Origin: Tepidibacter hydrothermalis
GTDB lineage: Bacteria > Bacillota > Clostridia > Peptostreptococcales > Peptostreptococcaceae
Assembly (NCBI RefSeq): GCF_029542625.1
Contig: NZ_CP120733.1
Span: 2,356,001 to 2,420,000, forward strand
Length of the DNA stretch: 64,000 nt
Reading direction: 5' to 3'
Shown here piece by piece: positions 14,206 to 23,309 of the stretch (position 1 is its first letter; each line of letters starts with the position of its first letter). The notes beneath the pieces are model-generated. The model was not told where the DNA came from. It made no database searches and saw nothing but the letters and a program-made list of their open reading frames with translations. The position numbers and the translations under genes were made by a program.

Positions 14206-16428
14206 ATGAATTTACTTAATAAAGTTTTTTTATGGATTTTATATTCTTCATTGACATCTACTGTTATAATTCTACTTGTTCTTTCCATAAAAAAACTTCT
14301 TAAAAATAAAATTAGTTCTAAATTTTGTCATTCTTTATGGGTTTTAGTATTGATAAAACTTTTGTTCCCTTTTTCTCTTGAAAGCAACTTGAGTTTGTTT
14401 AATCTTTTACCTGAAAATGATATACATGTTGCAGCATATAATAATTTATATTATATGGAAGAAAATATAAATAACAATGCATCAAATCCTGACTTAAGTA
14501 ATATAAAAAATCAAAATATACATAAAAACAACTTATTAAACCAAGAATTACAAGAAGAAAAAAACACAAATATTTTCAAAAGATTTTCTGTAGAAAAAAC
14601 CTTAAAATTTTCTTCTTACATTTGGTTGTTTGGATTTTTATCACTATCTTTATTTATTATTCTAGCTGCCATAAATTTCACTAAAAAATTAAGAACTTTC
14701 AATGAAATAAACGATCCAGAAATAATACAAATATTGAATATTTTAAAGGAAAAATTAAAAATTCGAAAAGATATTTCAATATATTATAGTCAAAATGTAA
14801 AAAGTCCTTTTATATTCGGATTTTTCAATCCCAAAATATGTATTTCTAAAGATATTTTAAATGTTATTGACCATAATGAACTCTATTATATACTTTTACA
14901 TGAATTGATTCACTACAAAAGAAAAGATCTATTCTATAATTTATTGGAAATGACAGCTGTAATGCTTCATTGGTTTAATCCAATGGTGTGGTTTGCAGTA
15001 AAGAAAATGAGATTCGATAGAGAACTAGCTTGTGACTATAGCGTCCTTGAAATCCTAGAACAAAAAGAATCAACCCAATACGGCATGACAATCATAAAGC
15101 TATCTAGCATCATTTCCAACAATATTTCAAAAAAAATGCTACCTGCATACTTTTACGAAAATAAAAATCAACTTGAGAGGAGAATTATGATGATAAAATC
15201 ATTCAAGAAAGGTTCTTATAAAATATCTATTCTAACTATTATAGTATTTATGCTATTTGGCGTTGTTACCCTCACTAATGCTCAAATAAACACAACAAAA
15301 AATCAAATACCTAATTCAAACAAAGAATTTTACTTAGATATACCTTATAATAAACATTTTATTACCTTAGATAGAGCACTTGATTTTGTTGACTTTGATT
15401 TTAAAGTTCCTGATACTGTACTAAAAAATTATACTTTTGATTCAATTACTTTAAATAAAGATGAAGATGAGGCAAATATAAAATTCTTTGTTAGAGATGT
15501 TGTTGATACTTCTGGTTTTACTCTAACCGTTTCTAAAAAAGAACTTATGCGTGATGCAAAGGAAAATCCTTATGAATCCTATAAAGACGCTAATAACAAA
15601 AAAATCAATAAGGAGTCTATTGTAGAACCAATGACTATCTCTAATATTAATGGAACAAGTATAACTATTAAAAATACTTATGACTGGACAGAAAAAGATA
15701 TAAAAGAATTAGAGAAAAAAAACACAGAGGACATTAAACATTTTCCTACTAAAGAATATATCCATAAGTATTTTATATGGCAAGATGATGGTCTATGGTA
15801 TAGTTTAAATTATTATTTCAAAAGTACTGATTATTATGACGACTCTACCATACTTGAAGTTTCTATGGATGATATTAAAATTATTTTATCGTCTCTAAAG
15901 TATACTAAAGATTTAAAAAATACTAACTATGAATCTGAATCATGGAAAGATCATTTATCTATATACGAAGCTAAGGACTTAAAACACGCTGAAAAAATAA
16001 TTGGATTTACACCAAAATTCCCATTACAATTGCCACGAAATTTCATTCCAACCTCTTCACGCACACGTTGTCTTATATATTCAGAAACTGAACCATGGGT
16101 TGAAATGATAACAACATTCCAAAACAAAAGTAATTCTAAATCAGAAATAGAATTTAGTCAAACAAAAGGTAAGTATAGATATGAATTTTTAAGTAAAAAT
16201 GGATATGATAGAGATACAGAAATTAAAGCAAATAGTATAATAATAGGTGATACTGAGGTTTTTGAGCTTAAAGAAAATTCAAATATTAATTCAAAAAAAT
16301 CACCAACAAAACAATATTATTTGTGGAAAAAGGACGATATTTTTTATGAAACTAAATTTATTGGAAAAACAGACAATGTTCAAGGGATATTGAAAACATT
16401 AATTGATGAACCACCTTATTTCGATTAA
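14206..16428 (+). CDS. BlaR1/MecR1-like M56 antirepressor peptidase with a duplicated extracellular sensor
   Basis: 740 residues. TM segments near residues 8–27, 43–62, 130–150 and ~345–362 surround a cytoplasmic zinc peptidase: HELIH at ~232–236 and the downstream RELACDYSVLE Glu. Instead of the penicillin-binding domain of BlaR1, the outer C-terminus (~375–740) has two similar DUF4367-like modules starting near FVDFDFKVPDTVLKNYTFDS and IIGFTPKFPLQLPRNFIPTS. The sensed signal is therefore probably not a beta-lactam by the usual acylation. Paired with the BlaI-like gene upstream; no obvious target gene lies beside them. RBS AAGGAG, ATG. Confidence 0.85.
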   Translation: MNLLNKVFLWILYSSLTSTVIILLVLSIKKLLKNKISSKFCHSLWVLVLIKLLFPFSLESNLSLFNLLPENDIHVAAYNNLYYMEENINNNASNPDLSNIKNQNIHKNNLLNQELQEEKNTNIFKRFSVEKTLKFSSYIWLFGFLSLSLFIILAAINFTKKLRTFNEINDPEIIQILNILKEKLKIRKDISIYYSQNVKSPFIFGFFNPKICISKDILNVIDHNELYYILLHELIHYKRKDLFYNLLEMTAVMLHWFNPMVWFAVKKMRFDRELACDYSVLEILEQKESTQYGMTIIKLSSIISNNISKKMLPAYFYENKNQLERRIMMIKSFKKGSYKISILTIIVFMLFGVVTLTNAQINTTKNQIPNSNKEFYLDIPYNKHFITLDRALDFVDFDFKVPDTVLKNYTFDSITLNKDEDEANIKFFVRDVVDTSGFTLTVSKKELMRDAKENPYESYKDANNKKINKESIVEPMTISNINGTSITIKNTYDWTEKDIKELEKKNTEDIKHFPTKEYIHKYFIWQDDGLWYSLNYYFKSTDYYDDSTILEVSMDDIKIILSSLKYTKDLKNTNYESESWKDHLSIYEAKDLKHAEKIIGFTPKFPLQLPRNFIPTSSRTRCLIYSETEPWVEMITTFQNKSNSKSEIEFSQTKGKYRYEFLSKNGYDRDTEIKANSIIIGDTEVFELKENSNINSKKSPTKQYYLWKKDDIFYETKFIGKTDNVQGILKTLIDEPPYFD

Positions 16429-16433
16429 TATAA

Positions 16434-16466
16434 AATTCGTCTACTCGCTAACGCGGTGACTCATAA
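16434..16466 (+). repeat. R1 dispersed repeat, short copy D
   Basis: 'cgtctactcgctaacgcgg' plus 'tgactcat', identical to copy B over this block, directly after the stop codon of the BlaR1-like gene. Confidence 0.6.
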
Positions 16467-16479
16467 TTTTCTACACAAT

Positions 16480-16532
16480 AGAAGAGCTATATTATTCTAG
16501 CATTCATACTCTAGAACAATATAGCTTTTTTT
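16480..16532. terminator. Bidirectional terminator between BlaR1-like gene and ABC operon
   Basis: AGCTATATTATTCTAG (stem) – 10-base loop – CTAGAACAATATAGCT followed by T-run; A-run on the other side serves the convergent operon. Confidence 0.8.
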
Positions 16533-16536
16533 ATAT

Positions 16537-17274
16537 TTATTTATTTATTATCTGTTTTAAAAACCTTTTAGTTCTTTCATGTTTTGGATTATTAAATATT
16601 TCATCAGGACTACCTTCTTCTATTATATTTCCATTGTCCATAAATATAACTCTATTCGCAACTTCTTTTGCAAATCCCATTTCATGAGTAACTATAATCA
16701 TAGTCATGTCTTTTTGAGCTAAATTTCTAATAACATTTAATACTTCTCCTACAAGTTCTGGATCAAGTGCTGATGTTGGTTCATCAAATAATATGACTTT
16801 AGGATTTAGTGCCATGGCTCTAGCAATACCAACCCTTTGTTGCTGACCTCCTGATAGTGTAGATGGATAATTACCCATTTTATCAGAAAGTCCAACTTGA
16901 TTTAATATGTCCGCTCCTAAAGCATCTGCATCTTCTTTACTCATCCCCTTATTTACTATTAAAGACTCAGTAATATTTTCAAGAGCTGTCTTATTTTTAA
17001 ATAAATTATAATTTTGAAAAACCATTGCAGTTGATTTTCTTAAATTATTTATATCTTTTTTAGATGGATTAGCTGCATCTATAGTTATATCATCAATATT
17101 TATTACTCCACTATCTGGTTTTTCTAAATAGTTTATACATCTTAAAAATGTTGATTTACCTGATCCTGATGGTCCTATAATAACTACAACCTCTCCTTTT
17201 TTAACACTTAAATCTATACCTTTTAAAACATGTGTATCTCCAAACTTTTTATGAATTTGTTTTATATCTATCAT
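16537..17274 (-). CDS. Amino-acid (cystine-type) ABC transporter, ATP-binding protein
   Basis: 245 residues with all ABC motifs: Walker [11 protein letters not shown]-loop, signature [10 protein letters not shown], Walker [14 protein letters not shown] and switch His in VTHEMGFA. It belongs to the polar amino-acid uptake group (GlnQ/TcyN-like). Its partners are the permease and binding protein directly upstream; the binding protein points to cystine or a close relative. Last gene of the operon. Confidence 0.93.
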   Translation of the reverse strand: MIDIKQIHKKFGDTHVLKGIDLSVKKGEVVVIIGPSGSGKSTFLRCINYLEKPDSGVINIDDITIDAANPSKKDINNLRKSTAMVFQNYNLFKNKTALENITESLIVNKGMSKEDADALGADILNQVGLSDKMGNYPSTLSGGQQQRVGIARAMALNPKVILFDEPTSALDPELVGEVLNVIRNLAQKDMTMIIVTHEMGFAKEVANRVIFMDNGNIIEEGSPDEIFNNPKHERTKRFLKQIINK

Positions 17275-17284
17275 TTTTTCACTC

Positions 17285-17956
17285 CTAATATGCCTTAGAC
17301 ATATTTCTTTCTAGTCTATCTATAATATAAGTAAATAAAATAGTAATTATCCAATATATTATTCCTACAGCTAAATAATTTTCAAAGAATCTATAACTAG
17401 CTGCTGAACCCATCTTAGCTGCTGCAAGCATTTCAGAAACTCCTAATACGAAGGCTAATGAAGTTTCCTTCATAAGACTTATAAAAGTATTCCCTAGAGA
17501 TGGGATTGCAATTCTTGCAGCTTGCGGAAGAACTATTTTTGTCATTCCTTGAAAATATGTCATTCCAACTGATAAAGCTGCTTCCATCTGCCCTTTATCT
17601 ACAGAATTAATAGCTGCTCTAATAATTTCTGACATATAAGCTGAACTATTAATACTCAAAGTTAAAAAGGCTGCTGTATATGCATTTATTCCTCCTAATG
17701 AAGGTATAATTTGCGGAAGTCCATAATAAAATATAAATAATTGTACAAGTAATGGTGTTCCTCTAAAAAAAGAAACATATATCTTAGATAAAGGATACAA
17801 TATTTTTATTTCATATGTTCTAATTAAAGCTATACTTGTTCCTACTACTAACCCTATAACTATCGATATTAATGCTAAGCTCAATGTAATAGGTAAAAAT
17901 TTAATAAATTCTGGGAATCTACCTATAAAGTACTCTACTGAAAAATTAATATTCAT
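17285..17956 (-). CDS. Amino-acid (cystine-type) ABC transporter, permease
   Basis: 223 residues, five TM segments, with the HisM/GlnP-type coupling loop ([30 protein letters not shown]) that docks onto the ATPase. [19 protein letters not shown] is the classical polar amino-acid permease motif. Ten bp from the ATPase gene and 15 bp after the binding-protein gene. Confidence 0.93.
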   Translation of the reverse strand: MNINFSVEYFIGRFPEFIKFLPITLSLALISIVIGLVVGTSIALIRTYEIKILYPLSKIYVSFFRGTPLLVQLFIFYYGLPQIIPSLGGINAYTAAFLTLSINSSAYMSEIIRAAINSVDKGQMEAALSVGMTYFQGMTKIVLPQAARIAIPSLGNTFISLMKETSLAFVLGVSEMLAAAKMGSAASYRFFENYLAVGIIYWIITILFTYIIDRLERNMSKAY

Positions 17957-17971
17957 TTAATCCACCATCTT

Positions 17972-18766
17972 CTATTCTTTAGTAATGTCTATTTCAAACC
18001 ATTTTTTAGATATTTTTTCTAAAGTTCCATCATTTCTCATATCTTCAACTGCTTTGCTTACTTTTTCTACCAATTCTTTATTTTGCTCATTATTGACAAA
18101 TGGAAATGCATTTTCTATTTTACTTATAGGTTCTCCACCTAATTGAATATCTAGTCCTGATTTTTGAACATTAGTCATAGCTGCTAACTTATCATTTAAA
18201 ACCGCATCTATTCTTCCAAGTGCTACATCTTGAAGTGAACCTAAAAAATCTTCATAAGTAACGACTTCAATCTCGTTATTTATATCAAACTCTTTTATAA
18301 TTTGTTCATAGTTTGATCCAAGACTTACACCTACTTTTTTGCCTTTTAAATCTTCTAACGATTTAACATCTTCATTTCCTTTTTGAACTATTAATTGTGC
18401 TCCACTATATACATATGGTGTTGGGAATATATATTTTTCTTTTCTTTGCTCTGTTATAGTTATTTGATTCGCTATTGTATCGATTTTTTTAATATCAATC
18501 ATTCCAAATAATCCACTAAATTCAGATGTTACATATTCTACTTCATATCCTATTCTACTACCTATTTCATTCCATACATCTATCTCAAAACCATCTAACT
18601 CTCCTTTATCATTTTTAAATGTATAAGGGTGATATCCACCAGATGTTCCAATTTTTATTATATTTTTATCTGTTTCACTTACAGTTTTTGAAGAGCATCC
18701 TACAACCCCTACTAATAGAATAAATATTGTTAATGCTAATATGATTCCTTTTTTGTTAAATTTCAT
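17972..18766 (-). CDS. Cystine-type ABC transporter substrate-binding lipoprotein
   Basis: 264 residues. Lipobox LVGVVGC at ~18–24, then a family 3 solute-binding protein. The pattern IDTIANQITITEQRKEKYIF, SGAQLIVQKGNEDVKSLEDLKGKKVGVSLGSNYEQ and AVEDMRNDGTLEKISKKWF follows E. coli FliY (TcyJ) cystine-binding protein closely by memory, so cystine is the best guess. First gene of the operon, with a strong AGGAGG and an upstream promoter that overlaps a palindrome. Confidence 0.88.
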   Translation of the reverse strand: MKFNKKGIILALTIFILLVGVVGCSSKTVSETDKNIIKIGTSGGYHPYTFKNDKGELDGFEIDVWNEIGSRIGYEVEYVTSEFSGLFGMIDIKKIDTIANQITITEQRKEKYIFPTPYVYSGAQLIVQKGNEDVKSLEDLKGKKVGVSLGSNYEQIIKEFDINNEIEVVTYEDFLGSLQDVALGRIDAVLNDKLAAMTNVQKSGLDIQLGGEPISKIENAFPFVNNEQNKELVEKVSKAVEDMRNDGTLEKISKKWFEIDITKE

Positions 18767-18794
18767 TTTGAATCCTCCTTTAAAATTATACTTC

Positions 18795-18841
18795 TATCAA
18801 ATTGATAATTCCATTCTAACATTATCATTTTGATAAAGCAA
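18795..18841 (-). promoter_or_regulatory. Promoter of the cystine-type ABC operon with two palindromic operators
   Basis: On the minus strand TTGCTT (-35) – 17 bp – TAGAAT (-10). The 17-bp spacer contains TATCAAAATGATA (18823–18835) and a second site TATCAATTTGATA (18795–18807) lies just downstream, 28 bp apart. The common pattern is TATCA-n3-TGATA. A site between -35 and -10 is a typical repressor position. A third site is at 18944. Confidence 0.7.
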
Positions 18842-18863
18842 GGTGTTTTTTTGTTTTTCCATC

Positions 18864-18908
18864 AAAAAAAGCTATTAAACTACATAAAATGCAGTTTAAT
18901 AGCTTTAA
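18864..18908 (-). terminator. Terminator of the nitroreductase gene
   Basis: AAAGCTATTAAACTgcattttatgtAGTTTAATAGCTTT followed by TTTTTTG on the minus strand. Confidence 0.85.
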
Positions 18909-18943
18909 TTTAAATGTATAAATTTTCTACCATTTGTAGTTTT

Positions 18944-18956
18944 TATCATTTTGATA
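18944..18956. promoter_or_regulatory. Third copy of the TATCA-n3-TGATA palindrome
   Basis: TATCATTTTGATA, identical to the site at 18823–18835, about 120 bp upstream of it, between the nitroreductase stop codon and its terminator hairpin. Confidence 0.45.
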
Positions 18957-18980
18957 TATTTTTTATTTAAAATTCCATTC

Positions 18981-19535
18981 TTATCTTATGTAAGTTACTA
19001 CATCTTCATTTCTTTTTGGTGCACTTTGCTTTTTATCTAAAGCTTTATACCCTAAAGCTACTGTATAATGTGGTTCATAACCTTCAGGAATATTAAGCTT
19101 TTTAATTTTGTCTTCTTGTACAAAACAAAATTTGCTAAAACCTACCCAGCAAGATCCAACTCCTATACTTTCTGCAGCTAATAGCATATTCTGAGTAGCA
19201 GCTGATGCATTTACAAATTTACTATAGCAATCTTTTTTCTCAGACACCACTATTACAGTTGGTGCATTGTAATGTATATCGAACTTTTCATTGTTACCCA
19301 GTTTGGCTATCCATTTATCACTATGGTTTTTCATCATCATTTTAGATTCTTTATTTATTTCAGATATTATATCTTTGTTTTGGATTATAGTGAAGTGCCA
19401 TGGCTGTTCATTATGTGCACTCGGAGCATACATTCCCGCCTCTATAATAACTTCTAATTCCTCATCTTTTATCTGCTCTTCCTTAAACTTTCTAATACTT
19501 CTTCTTTCTTTTATATTTTTAATAATATCATTCAT
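18981..19535 (-). CDS. Nitroreductase family protein
   Basis: 184 residues. FMN-binding motifs are clear: IKERRSIRKFKEEQI at the N-terminus, YAPSAHNEQPWHF, and AATQNMLLAAESIGVGSCWVG. Family members reduce nitro groups, quinones or flavins with NAD(P)H. Substrate unknown. Stands alone, RBS GGAGGGG, with terminator. A second member of the family begins at the far end of the window (63673). Confidence 0.92.
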   Translation of the reverse strand: MNDIIKNIKERRSIRKFKEEQIKDEELEVIIEAGMYAPSAHNEQPWHFTIIQNKDIISEINKESKMMMKNHSDKWIAKLGNNEKFDIHYNAPTVIVVSEKKDCYSKFVNASAATQNMLLAAESIGVGSCWVGFSKFCFVQEDKIKKLNIPEGYEPHYTVALGYKALDKKQSAPKRNEDVVTYIR

Positions 19536-19606
19536 AAATACCCCTCCAATATCTTCAAATAATTTTCTTTATTAGAGATTATATCATATATTCTAATTAT
19601 GTAATT

Positions 19607-19692
19607 GTTACTTAAAATAGTTATAAGTGTAGTTCTTCCATCAATGTTATCCACAAGTTAAAAGTCATATAGTTCGCTTATATGTAAAAAAG
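19607..19692 (+). repeat. R1 dispersed repeat, tail-only copy E
   Basis: 'gttacttaaaatagttataa' ... 'tatccacaagttaaaagtc' ... 'cttatatgtaaaaaagc' matches the tail of copy F (63535–63632) in the same order, and the last part runs into a terminator in both places. Confidence 0.5.
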
Positions 19693-19735
19693 CAGGATGA
19701 ATACGATTAAATATCGTATCCATCCTGCTTAACTG
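19686..19735. terminator. Strong terminator, bidirectional
   Basis: AAGCAGGATGaATACGAT / ATCGTATcCATCCTGCTT stem with 5-base loop, A-run left and T-rich right; closes the copper-amine-oxidase-type gene (minus). Confidence 0.8.
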
Positions 19736-19752
19736 ACTTTTTTATATTATAT

Positions 19753-20748
19753 CTAGCTATTAGTAACTGCTTCATCAGTTGCAGTTTCATCTGTAACCTC
19801 TTCATCTGTTGTAGTTTCATCTGTAACCTCTTCATCTGTTACAGTTTCATCCGTAACTGCTTCATCAGTTGCAGTTTTATCTGTAACCGCTTCATCTGTT
19901 GCAGTTTCATCTGTAACCTCTTCATCTGTTGTAGTTTCATCTGTATCTGTTTCATTGTCTACGTCTTGATCTTCTTCAATTTCAATTGTTTCAGTTTCTT
20001 CATCCCAATCTACTTTTAAACCTAAATTTTCAGCAATAAATCTTAATGGTACAATAGTTCTATTATTCATTGTTTCAGCAGGAACATCAAGTTTAGTTTC
20101 AACTCCATCTATGTACGCTACATCACTACCTAATTGAAGGACTATTTCTTTTCCATCCTTTGTTATAGTAACTTTTTTATCTTCTTGATTCCAACTTACA
20201 TCTGCTCCGAATCCTTCTGATATAGCTCTTACAGGAATTAATGTTCTACCTTCTTTAATAACAGGTGGAGTATCAAATTTCATATTCATTTTTTTAGATA
20301 TTATATTATCAACACGTAATGTTTTAATTCCAGGATATTTATTGTTGATTTCTTCTACTCTTTCTTGTATATTCTGAAGTTCCTCTTCTGAATAAGCTTT
20401 CCTTGCTTCTTTTTTAAGTTTTTGTATTTTTCTTTTTATTTCATTTCTTTTTTTATTATCAATTTGTTTAGTTTCTGGTTTTTCAGTATCTTCTGTGTCT
20501 ATATTATCTATTGTAGATTCGTTGTTTTCTATTTGTTTATCTTCTAAAATATTATTTTCCTTTACTTTTGAATCCTTACTTTGCTTTTGATCTGAGCTCT
20601 TTAAATTATTTGAGCGACTGCTTTGAGTTTTTCTCTTGCTGTTTGATGAACCTGAACCCTTATTTCCTTTTGCAAAAGAAGCCATGGGTGCTACAAGTAT
20701 TAATGTTAGTACTAAAACTGCGGATAATATTTTTTTGACTCTTTTCAT
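19753..20748 (-). CDS. Secreted copper-amine-oxidase N-terminal-domain protein with acidic repeat tail
   Basis: 331 residues. Signal peptide ~1–26 (AVLVLTLILVAPMASFAKG). A Ser/Asn/Gln/Lys-rich linker and a charged coil (~85–140) lead to two-fold copper amine oxidase N1-like domain (~145–260; TPPVIKEGRTLIPVRAISEG and NNRTIVPLRFIAENLGLKVD), a fold used in clostridia as a cell-surface adaptor, not as an enzyme. The C-terminal ~60 residues are tandem TDETATDEAV-type decapeptides. Surface or wall-bound role is likely; partner unknown. Confidence 0.82.
   Translation of the reverse strand: MKRVKKILSAVLVLTLILVAPMASFAKGNKGSGSSNSKRKTQSSRSNNLKSSDQKQSKDSKVKENNILEDKQIENNESTIDNIDTEDTEKPETKQIDNKKRNEIKRKIQKLKKEARKAYSEEELQNIQERVEEINNKYPGIKTLRVDNIISKKMNMKFDTPPVIKEGRTLIPVRAISEGFGADVSWNQEDKKVTITKDGKEIVLQLGSDVAYIDGVETKLDVPAETMNNRTIVPLRFIAENLGLKVDWDEETETIEIEEDQDVDNETDTDETTTDEEVTDETATDEAVTDKTATDEAVTDETVTDEEVTDETTTDEEVTDETATDEAVTNS
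19762..19955 (-). repeat. Tandem repeat coding the Thr/Asp/Glu tail
   Basis: About six 30-bp units coding TDE(T/E)x-TDE(A/E)V-type decapeptides at the 3' end of the preceding gene. The units differ at few positions, so recent slippage and length variation between strains are likely. Confidence 0.8.
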
Positions 20749-20878
20749 ATTAATAATCCCTCCTTGGATATTAAATTTATTTAATTTAATATTATTACAT
20801 TTTTCGCAATTTTTAAATAGTCTAGCATTACTATATATTAATATTCAATCATTGATTTAAATTGTATTTTTGGTATTT

Positions 20879-20908
20879 TTGTCATAATATGCAAATATAT
20901 GTTATAAT
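20879..20908 (+). promoter_or_regulatory. Putative sigma-A promoter of the small membrane protein gene
   Basis: TTGTCA (20879–20884), 18-bp spacer, TATAAT (20903–20908), 36 bp before the ATG. Confidence 0.55.
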
Positions 20909-20944
20909 CATTATTGCTTTTTAAAAATAAGGAGGTAGTAATAA

Positions 20945-21178
20945 ATGGCACAGCAAGGAATAATCGGAGGACTAATTTGTATATTAATTGGTTTATTTAC
21001 ACTTATTTGTACTATTAAAAAACCTAATTTTTTCTGGGAAAATAGAAAAGCCCTACGTATGAGAAGATTAATCGGAGATAAGATAACTTCTATATTCTAT
21101 ATAATTATAGGTGCTTTCGCCCTTGGTGGTGGTACAATTGCACTTTTAGGTGGAATTGTTGGAGCATTCGCAGGGTAA
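20945..21178 (+). CDS. Small two-TM membrane protein, unknown
   Basis: 77 residues. Hydrophobic segments at ~5–24 and ~49–76 around a basic loop (KKPNFFWENRKALRMRRLIGDK). The C-terminus is Gly/Ala-rich (GAFALGGGTIALLGGIVGAFAG). No family recognised. Strong RBS AAGGAGG and a terminator that starts inside its last codons mark it as a real single gene. Confidence 0.7.
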   Translation: MAQQGIIGGLICILIGLFTLICTIKKPNFFWENRKALRMRRLIGDKITSIFYIIIGAFALGGGTIALLGGIVGAFAG

Positions 21179-21197
21179 TTAACCCTGTTTTTTTTAT
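21168..21197 (+). terminator. Terminator overlapping the end of the small membrane protein gene
   Basis: CAGGGTaattAACCCTG plus eight T; the stop codon is in the loop. Confidence 0.85.
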
Positions 21198-21217
21198 AAT
21201 TTTTTAGTATATAAAAA

Positions 21218-21249
21218 TAGAATTCCTTAATATATTAAGAAATTCTACT
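21218..21249 (-). terminator. Terminator of the 62-residue protein gene
   Basis: TAGAATTtCTTAATatATTAAGgAATTCTA hairpin followed by TTTTTAT on the minus strand. Confidence 0.7.
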
Positions 21250-21269
21250 TCTATTAGTTATATTGTTTT

Positions 21270-21458
21270 TTATGCTTCTTCGTCGTAAGAACCTGCTCTT
21301 TTATGTGAAAGCTTAGATCTTTTTGTAAGTCTTTTATTATTTGGATCAATTTTTTTACTATCTACAATTCCAATATCACTTCCATGTTCAGAATACATTT
21401 TTCTAAGCTCTGAATTTGATTTTCCACGTGTTTTCTTAAGATTTTTATTATTATTCAT
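21270..21458 (-). CDS. Small basic hydrophilic protein, unknown
   Basis: 62 residues, Lys/Asn/Ser-rich and with no hydrophobic core (NNNKNLKKTRGKSNSELRKMY...). Composition suggests an unfolded, possibly nucleic-acid-binding or spore-associated protein, but I do not recognise it. RBS GGAGG seven bases ahead of ATG and a downstream terminator support expression. Confidence 0.55.
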   Translation of the reverse strand: MNNNKNLKKTRGKSNSELRKMYSEHGSDIGIVDSKKIDPNNKRLTKRSKLSHKRAGSYDEEA

Positions 21459-21573
21459 TTGAGTTTCCTCCTTCTTTTTGTTTCTTTATTAATTTAACCA
21501 ATCAACAAAAAGATATATTAGAAATTATTGAAAACTGTTTATATTTCTGGAAATCCTTATAAATTTTTTCATT

Positions 21574-22641
21574 CTAATTGAAATAAAGAATATAAGTACC
21601 TATATCTTCATATTCTTCTGACTTAATCTTAATCTCCCATCGATTTGAAAACTTATTTAATCTTAACTCTGCAACACTACTTCTTGGTATAAATTCTATA
21701 GATTTTCCCTGTACTTCATTTCTATTTAGGTAATATTTGTGTGTATTTGGATCAAAATTATATAACGATATTCCACCGATTCTTATATCCGCTAATGATA
21801 ACATTGTTTTTTTTCTAATTCCTTCATATTTTGTGTTAGCTAATGGATAAAGTGTTCTATCCCAAGAATGAGATTTAGATATAAATTCATCCGTAACATT
21901 AAAATATTCATAACTTACCTCATGCATTTTATCAGATATATTTACATATGAAGGATCATTCCAAGTTGTATCTAGATGATACCATTTTCCTTCTATATAA
22001 ACTATATTCCAAGCATGATCTCCTCCAGTTATCAATTTATTTTGTATATCCACTTTATCTAACATTAACTTTGCTAAATGTGCATATCCTGAACAAACAG
22101 TCTTTCCTTCAAACAATGCTGTATATGCATTTGTTTTTTCCTTTGTTTTATCATACTCTATATTAGTTACAATCCAATCGTTTATAGCTTTTTCTTTTTC
22201 AAAATCACCCATAGAAGGATCTATTATTTCAGATATAATTGAATTTACTCGATCTTTTACCTCAGAATATTCTTCTTGACTTAAATTATATTTGAATGAT
22301 ATTTTCACCTTTGATTTATAAGCATAACTAGTTGTCTCAGTTTCATAATTACTTACCAATACTGTATATTCTCCATTTTCATCAATCACCTTTTTTATCG
22401 TGTCACTAATTCTTTGAAGTATATCAGAATTGTCCCCTTTATAAGTGAATTTCACCTCATTATCTAAATTATCTATAGCAAGTTTTATATTCTCTTCAAC
22501 TTGGTCTAAGTCGGTACAAATTGGATTTGTATCAACAATTTCCATTGCTTCTAAATTTTCTTTGATTATATTGTCAACATCACTACACCCCATTAATAAA
22601 ATCGACATTATACATATGATTACTTGTAATATTATCTTCAT
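21574..22641 (-). CDS. Lipoprotein with a transglutaminase-like domain
   Basis: 355 residues. Lipobox ILLMGC (Cys ~19). A mixed N-terminal part (~20–145) is followed by a transglutaminase/protease-like core: TVCSGYAHLAKLML with the catalytic Cys, GDHAWNIVYIEGKWYHLDTTW with His and Asp. Such surface proteins in clostridia are thought to act on peptides or wall components. The C-terminal ~80 residues read as a small beta domain. Single gene. Confidence 0.85.
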   Translation of the reverse strand: MKIILQVIICIMSILLMGCSDVDNIIKENLEAMEIVDTNPICTDLDQVEENIKLAIDNLDNEVKFTYKGDNSDILQRISDTIKKVIDENGEYTVLVSNYETETTSYAYKSKVKISFKYNLSQEEYSEVKDRVNSIISEIIDPSMGDFEKEKAINDWIVTNIEYDKTKEKTNAYTALFEGKTVCSGYAHLAKLMLDKVDIQNKLITGGDHAWNIVYIEGKWYHLDTTWNDPSYVNISDKMHEVSYEYFNVTDEFISKSHSWDRTLYPLANTKYEGIRKKTMLSLADIRIGGISLYNFDPNTHKYYLNRNEVQGKSIEFIPRSSVAELRLNKFSNRWEIKIKSEEYEDIGTYILYFN

Positions 22642-22915
22642 AATTCAATCTCCCCTGTACTTTAAATTATAATTTTTCAAATGAACTATTTTCTCTATAG
22701 AACTAGTTTATCAGAAAGCTAATCTTTCTAAAATGCCACCTTAATTAATTTTTGTTTTATTTTAAGAAAAAAATGATTGTCGTTTAATTAAGGTAGTATA
22801 TATTTTTTTAAAATACAAAAAATATATACGATTTTAAAATTAAAAATCAGTAGTAATTAGTAAGTTAATAGAGTTATACATGTTTTGATAATTTTTACTA
22901 AATGGAGGCGTTATA
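22642..22915. other. AT-rich intergenic region with a likely long csp leader
   Basis: A 274-bp gap between divergent genes, with no ORF. Cold-shock genes often have long structured leaders, so part of it may be the 5' UTR of the gene at 22916; I see no diagnostic element. Confidence 0.35.
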
Positions 22916-23119
22916 ATGAGAAATGGTGTTGTAAAATGGTTTAATCCAGAAAAAGGATACGGATTTATAACTTTAGATGAAGGAGAAGATGTATTTGTTC
23001 ATATATCTGCCGTAAAAGAAAATGGACCTAGAAAAGATTTAGAAGAAGGACAAGATGTTTCACTGGATATAGTAAATGGAGATAAAGGACCTCAAGCTTC
23101 AAACGTTACTAAAATATAA
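22916..23119 (+). CDS. Cold-shock protein (CspA family)
   Basis: 67 residues, complete. RNA-binding motifs RNP1 (KGYGFIT) and RNP2 (DVFVHIS) are intact, in the usual five-strand OB fold. It acts as an RNA chaperone for single-stranded RNA. RBS GGAGG, terminator at 23170–23207. Confidence 0.96.
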   Translation: MRNGVVKWFNPEKGYGFITLDEGEDVFVHISAVKENGPRKDLEEGQDVSLDIVNGDKGPQASNVTKI

Positions 23120-23169
23120 TGTTCTCTATTTATCATTGAATATTATCTATTATGTTTTTTCCAATTATC

Positions 23170-23207
23170 AATAACCTAGATTTCGTCTAATAGAAATCTG
23201 GGTTATT
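23170..23207 (+). terminator. Terminator of the cold-shock gene
   Basis: AACCTAGATTTC / GAAATCTGGGTT hairpin followed by ATTTTA. Confidence 0.75.
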
Positions 23208-23309
23208 TTAATAGTTTTTATCTTCCGTTTGATAAATCTATAGTCCTGTTCCAATGTTATTTAATTATTTTACTTGCCTAAAACTGGCTCTACAAGTTAA
23301 TACTCATCA

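Noticed and set aside
19762-19955. CRISPR-like array
   Set aside because: The repeats are contiguous 30-bp coding units without spacers.
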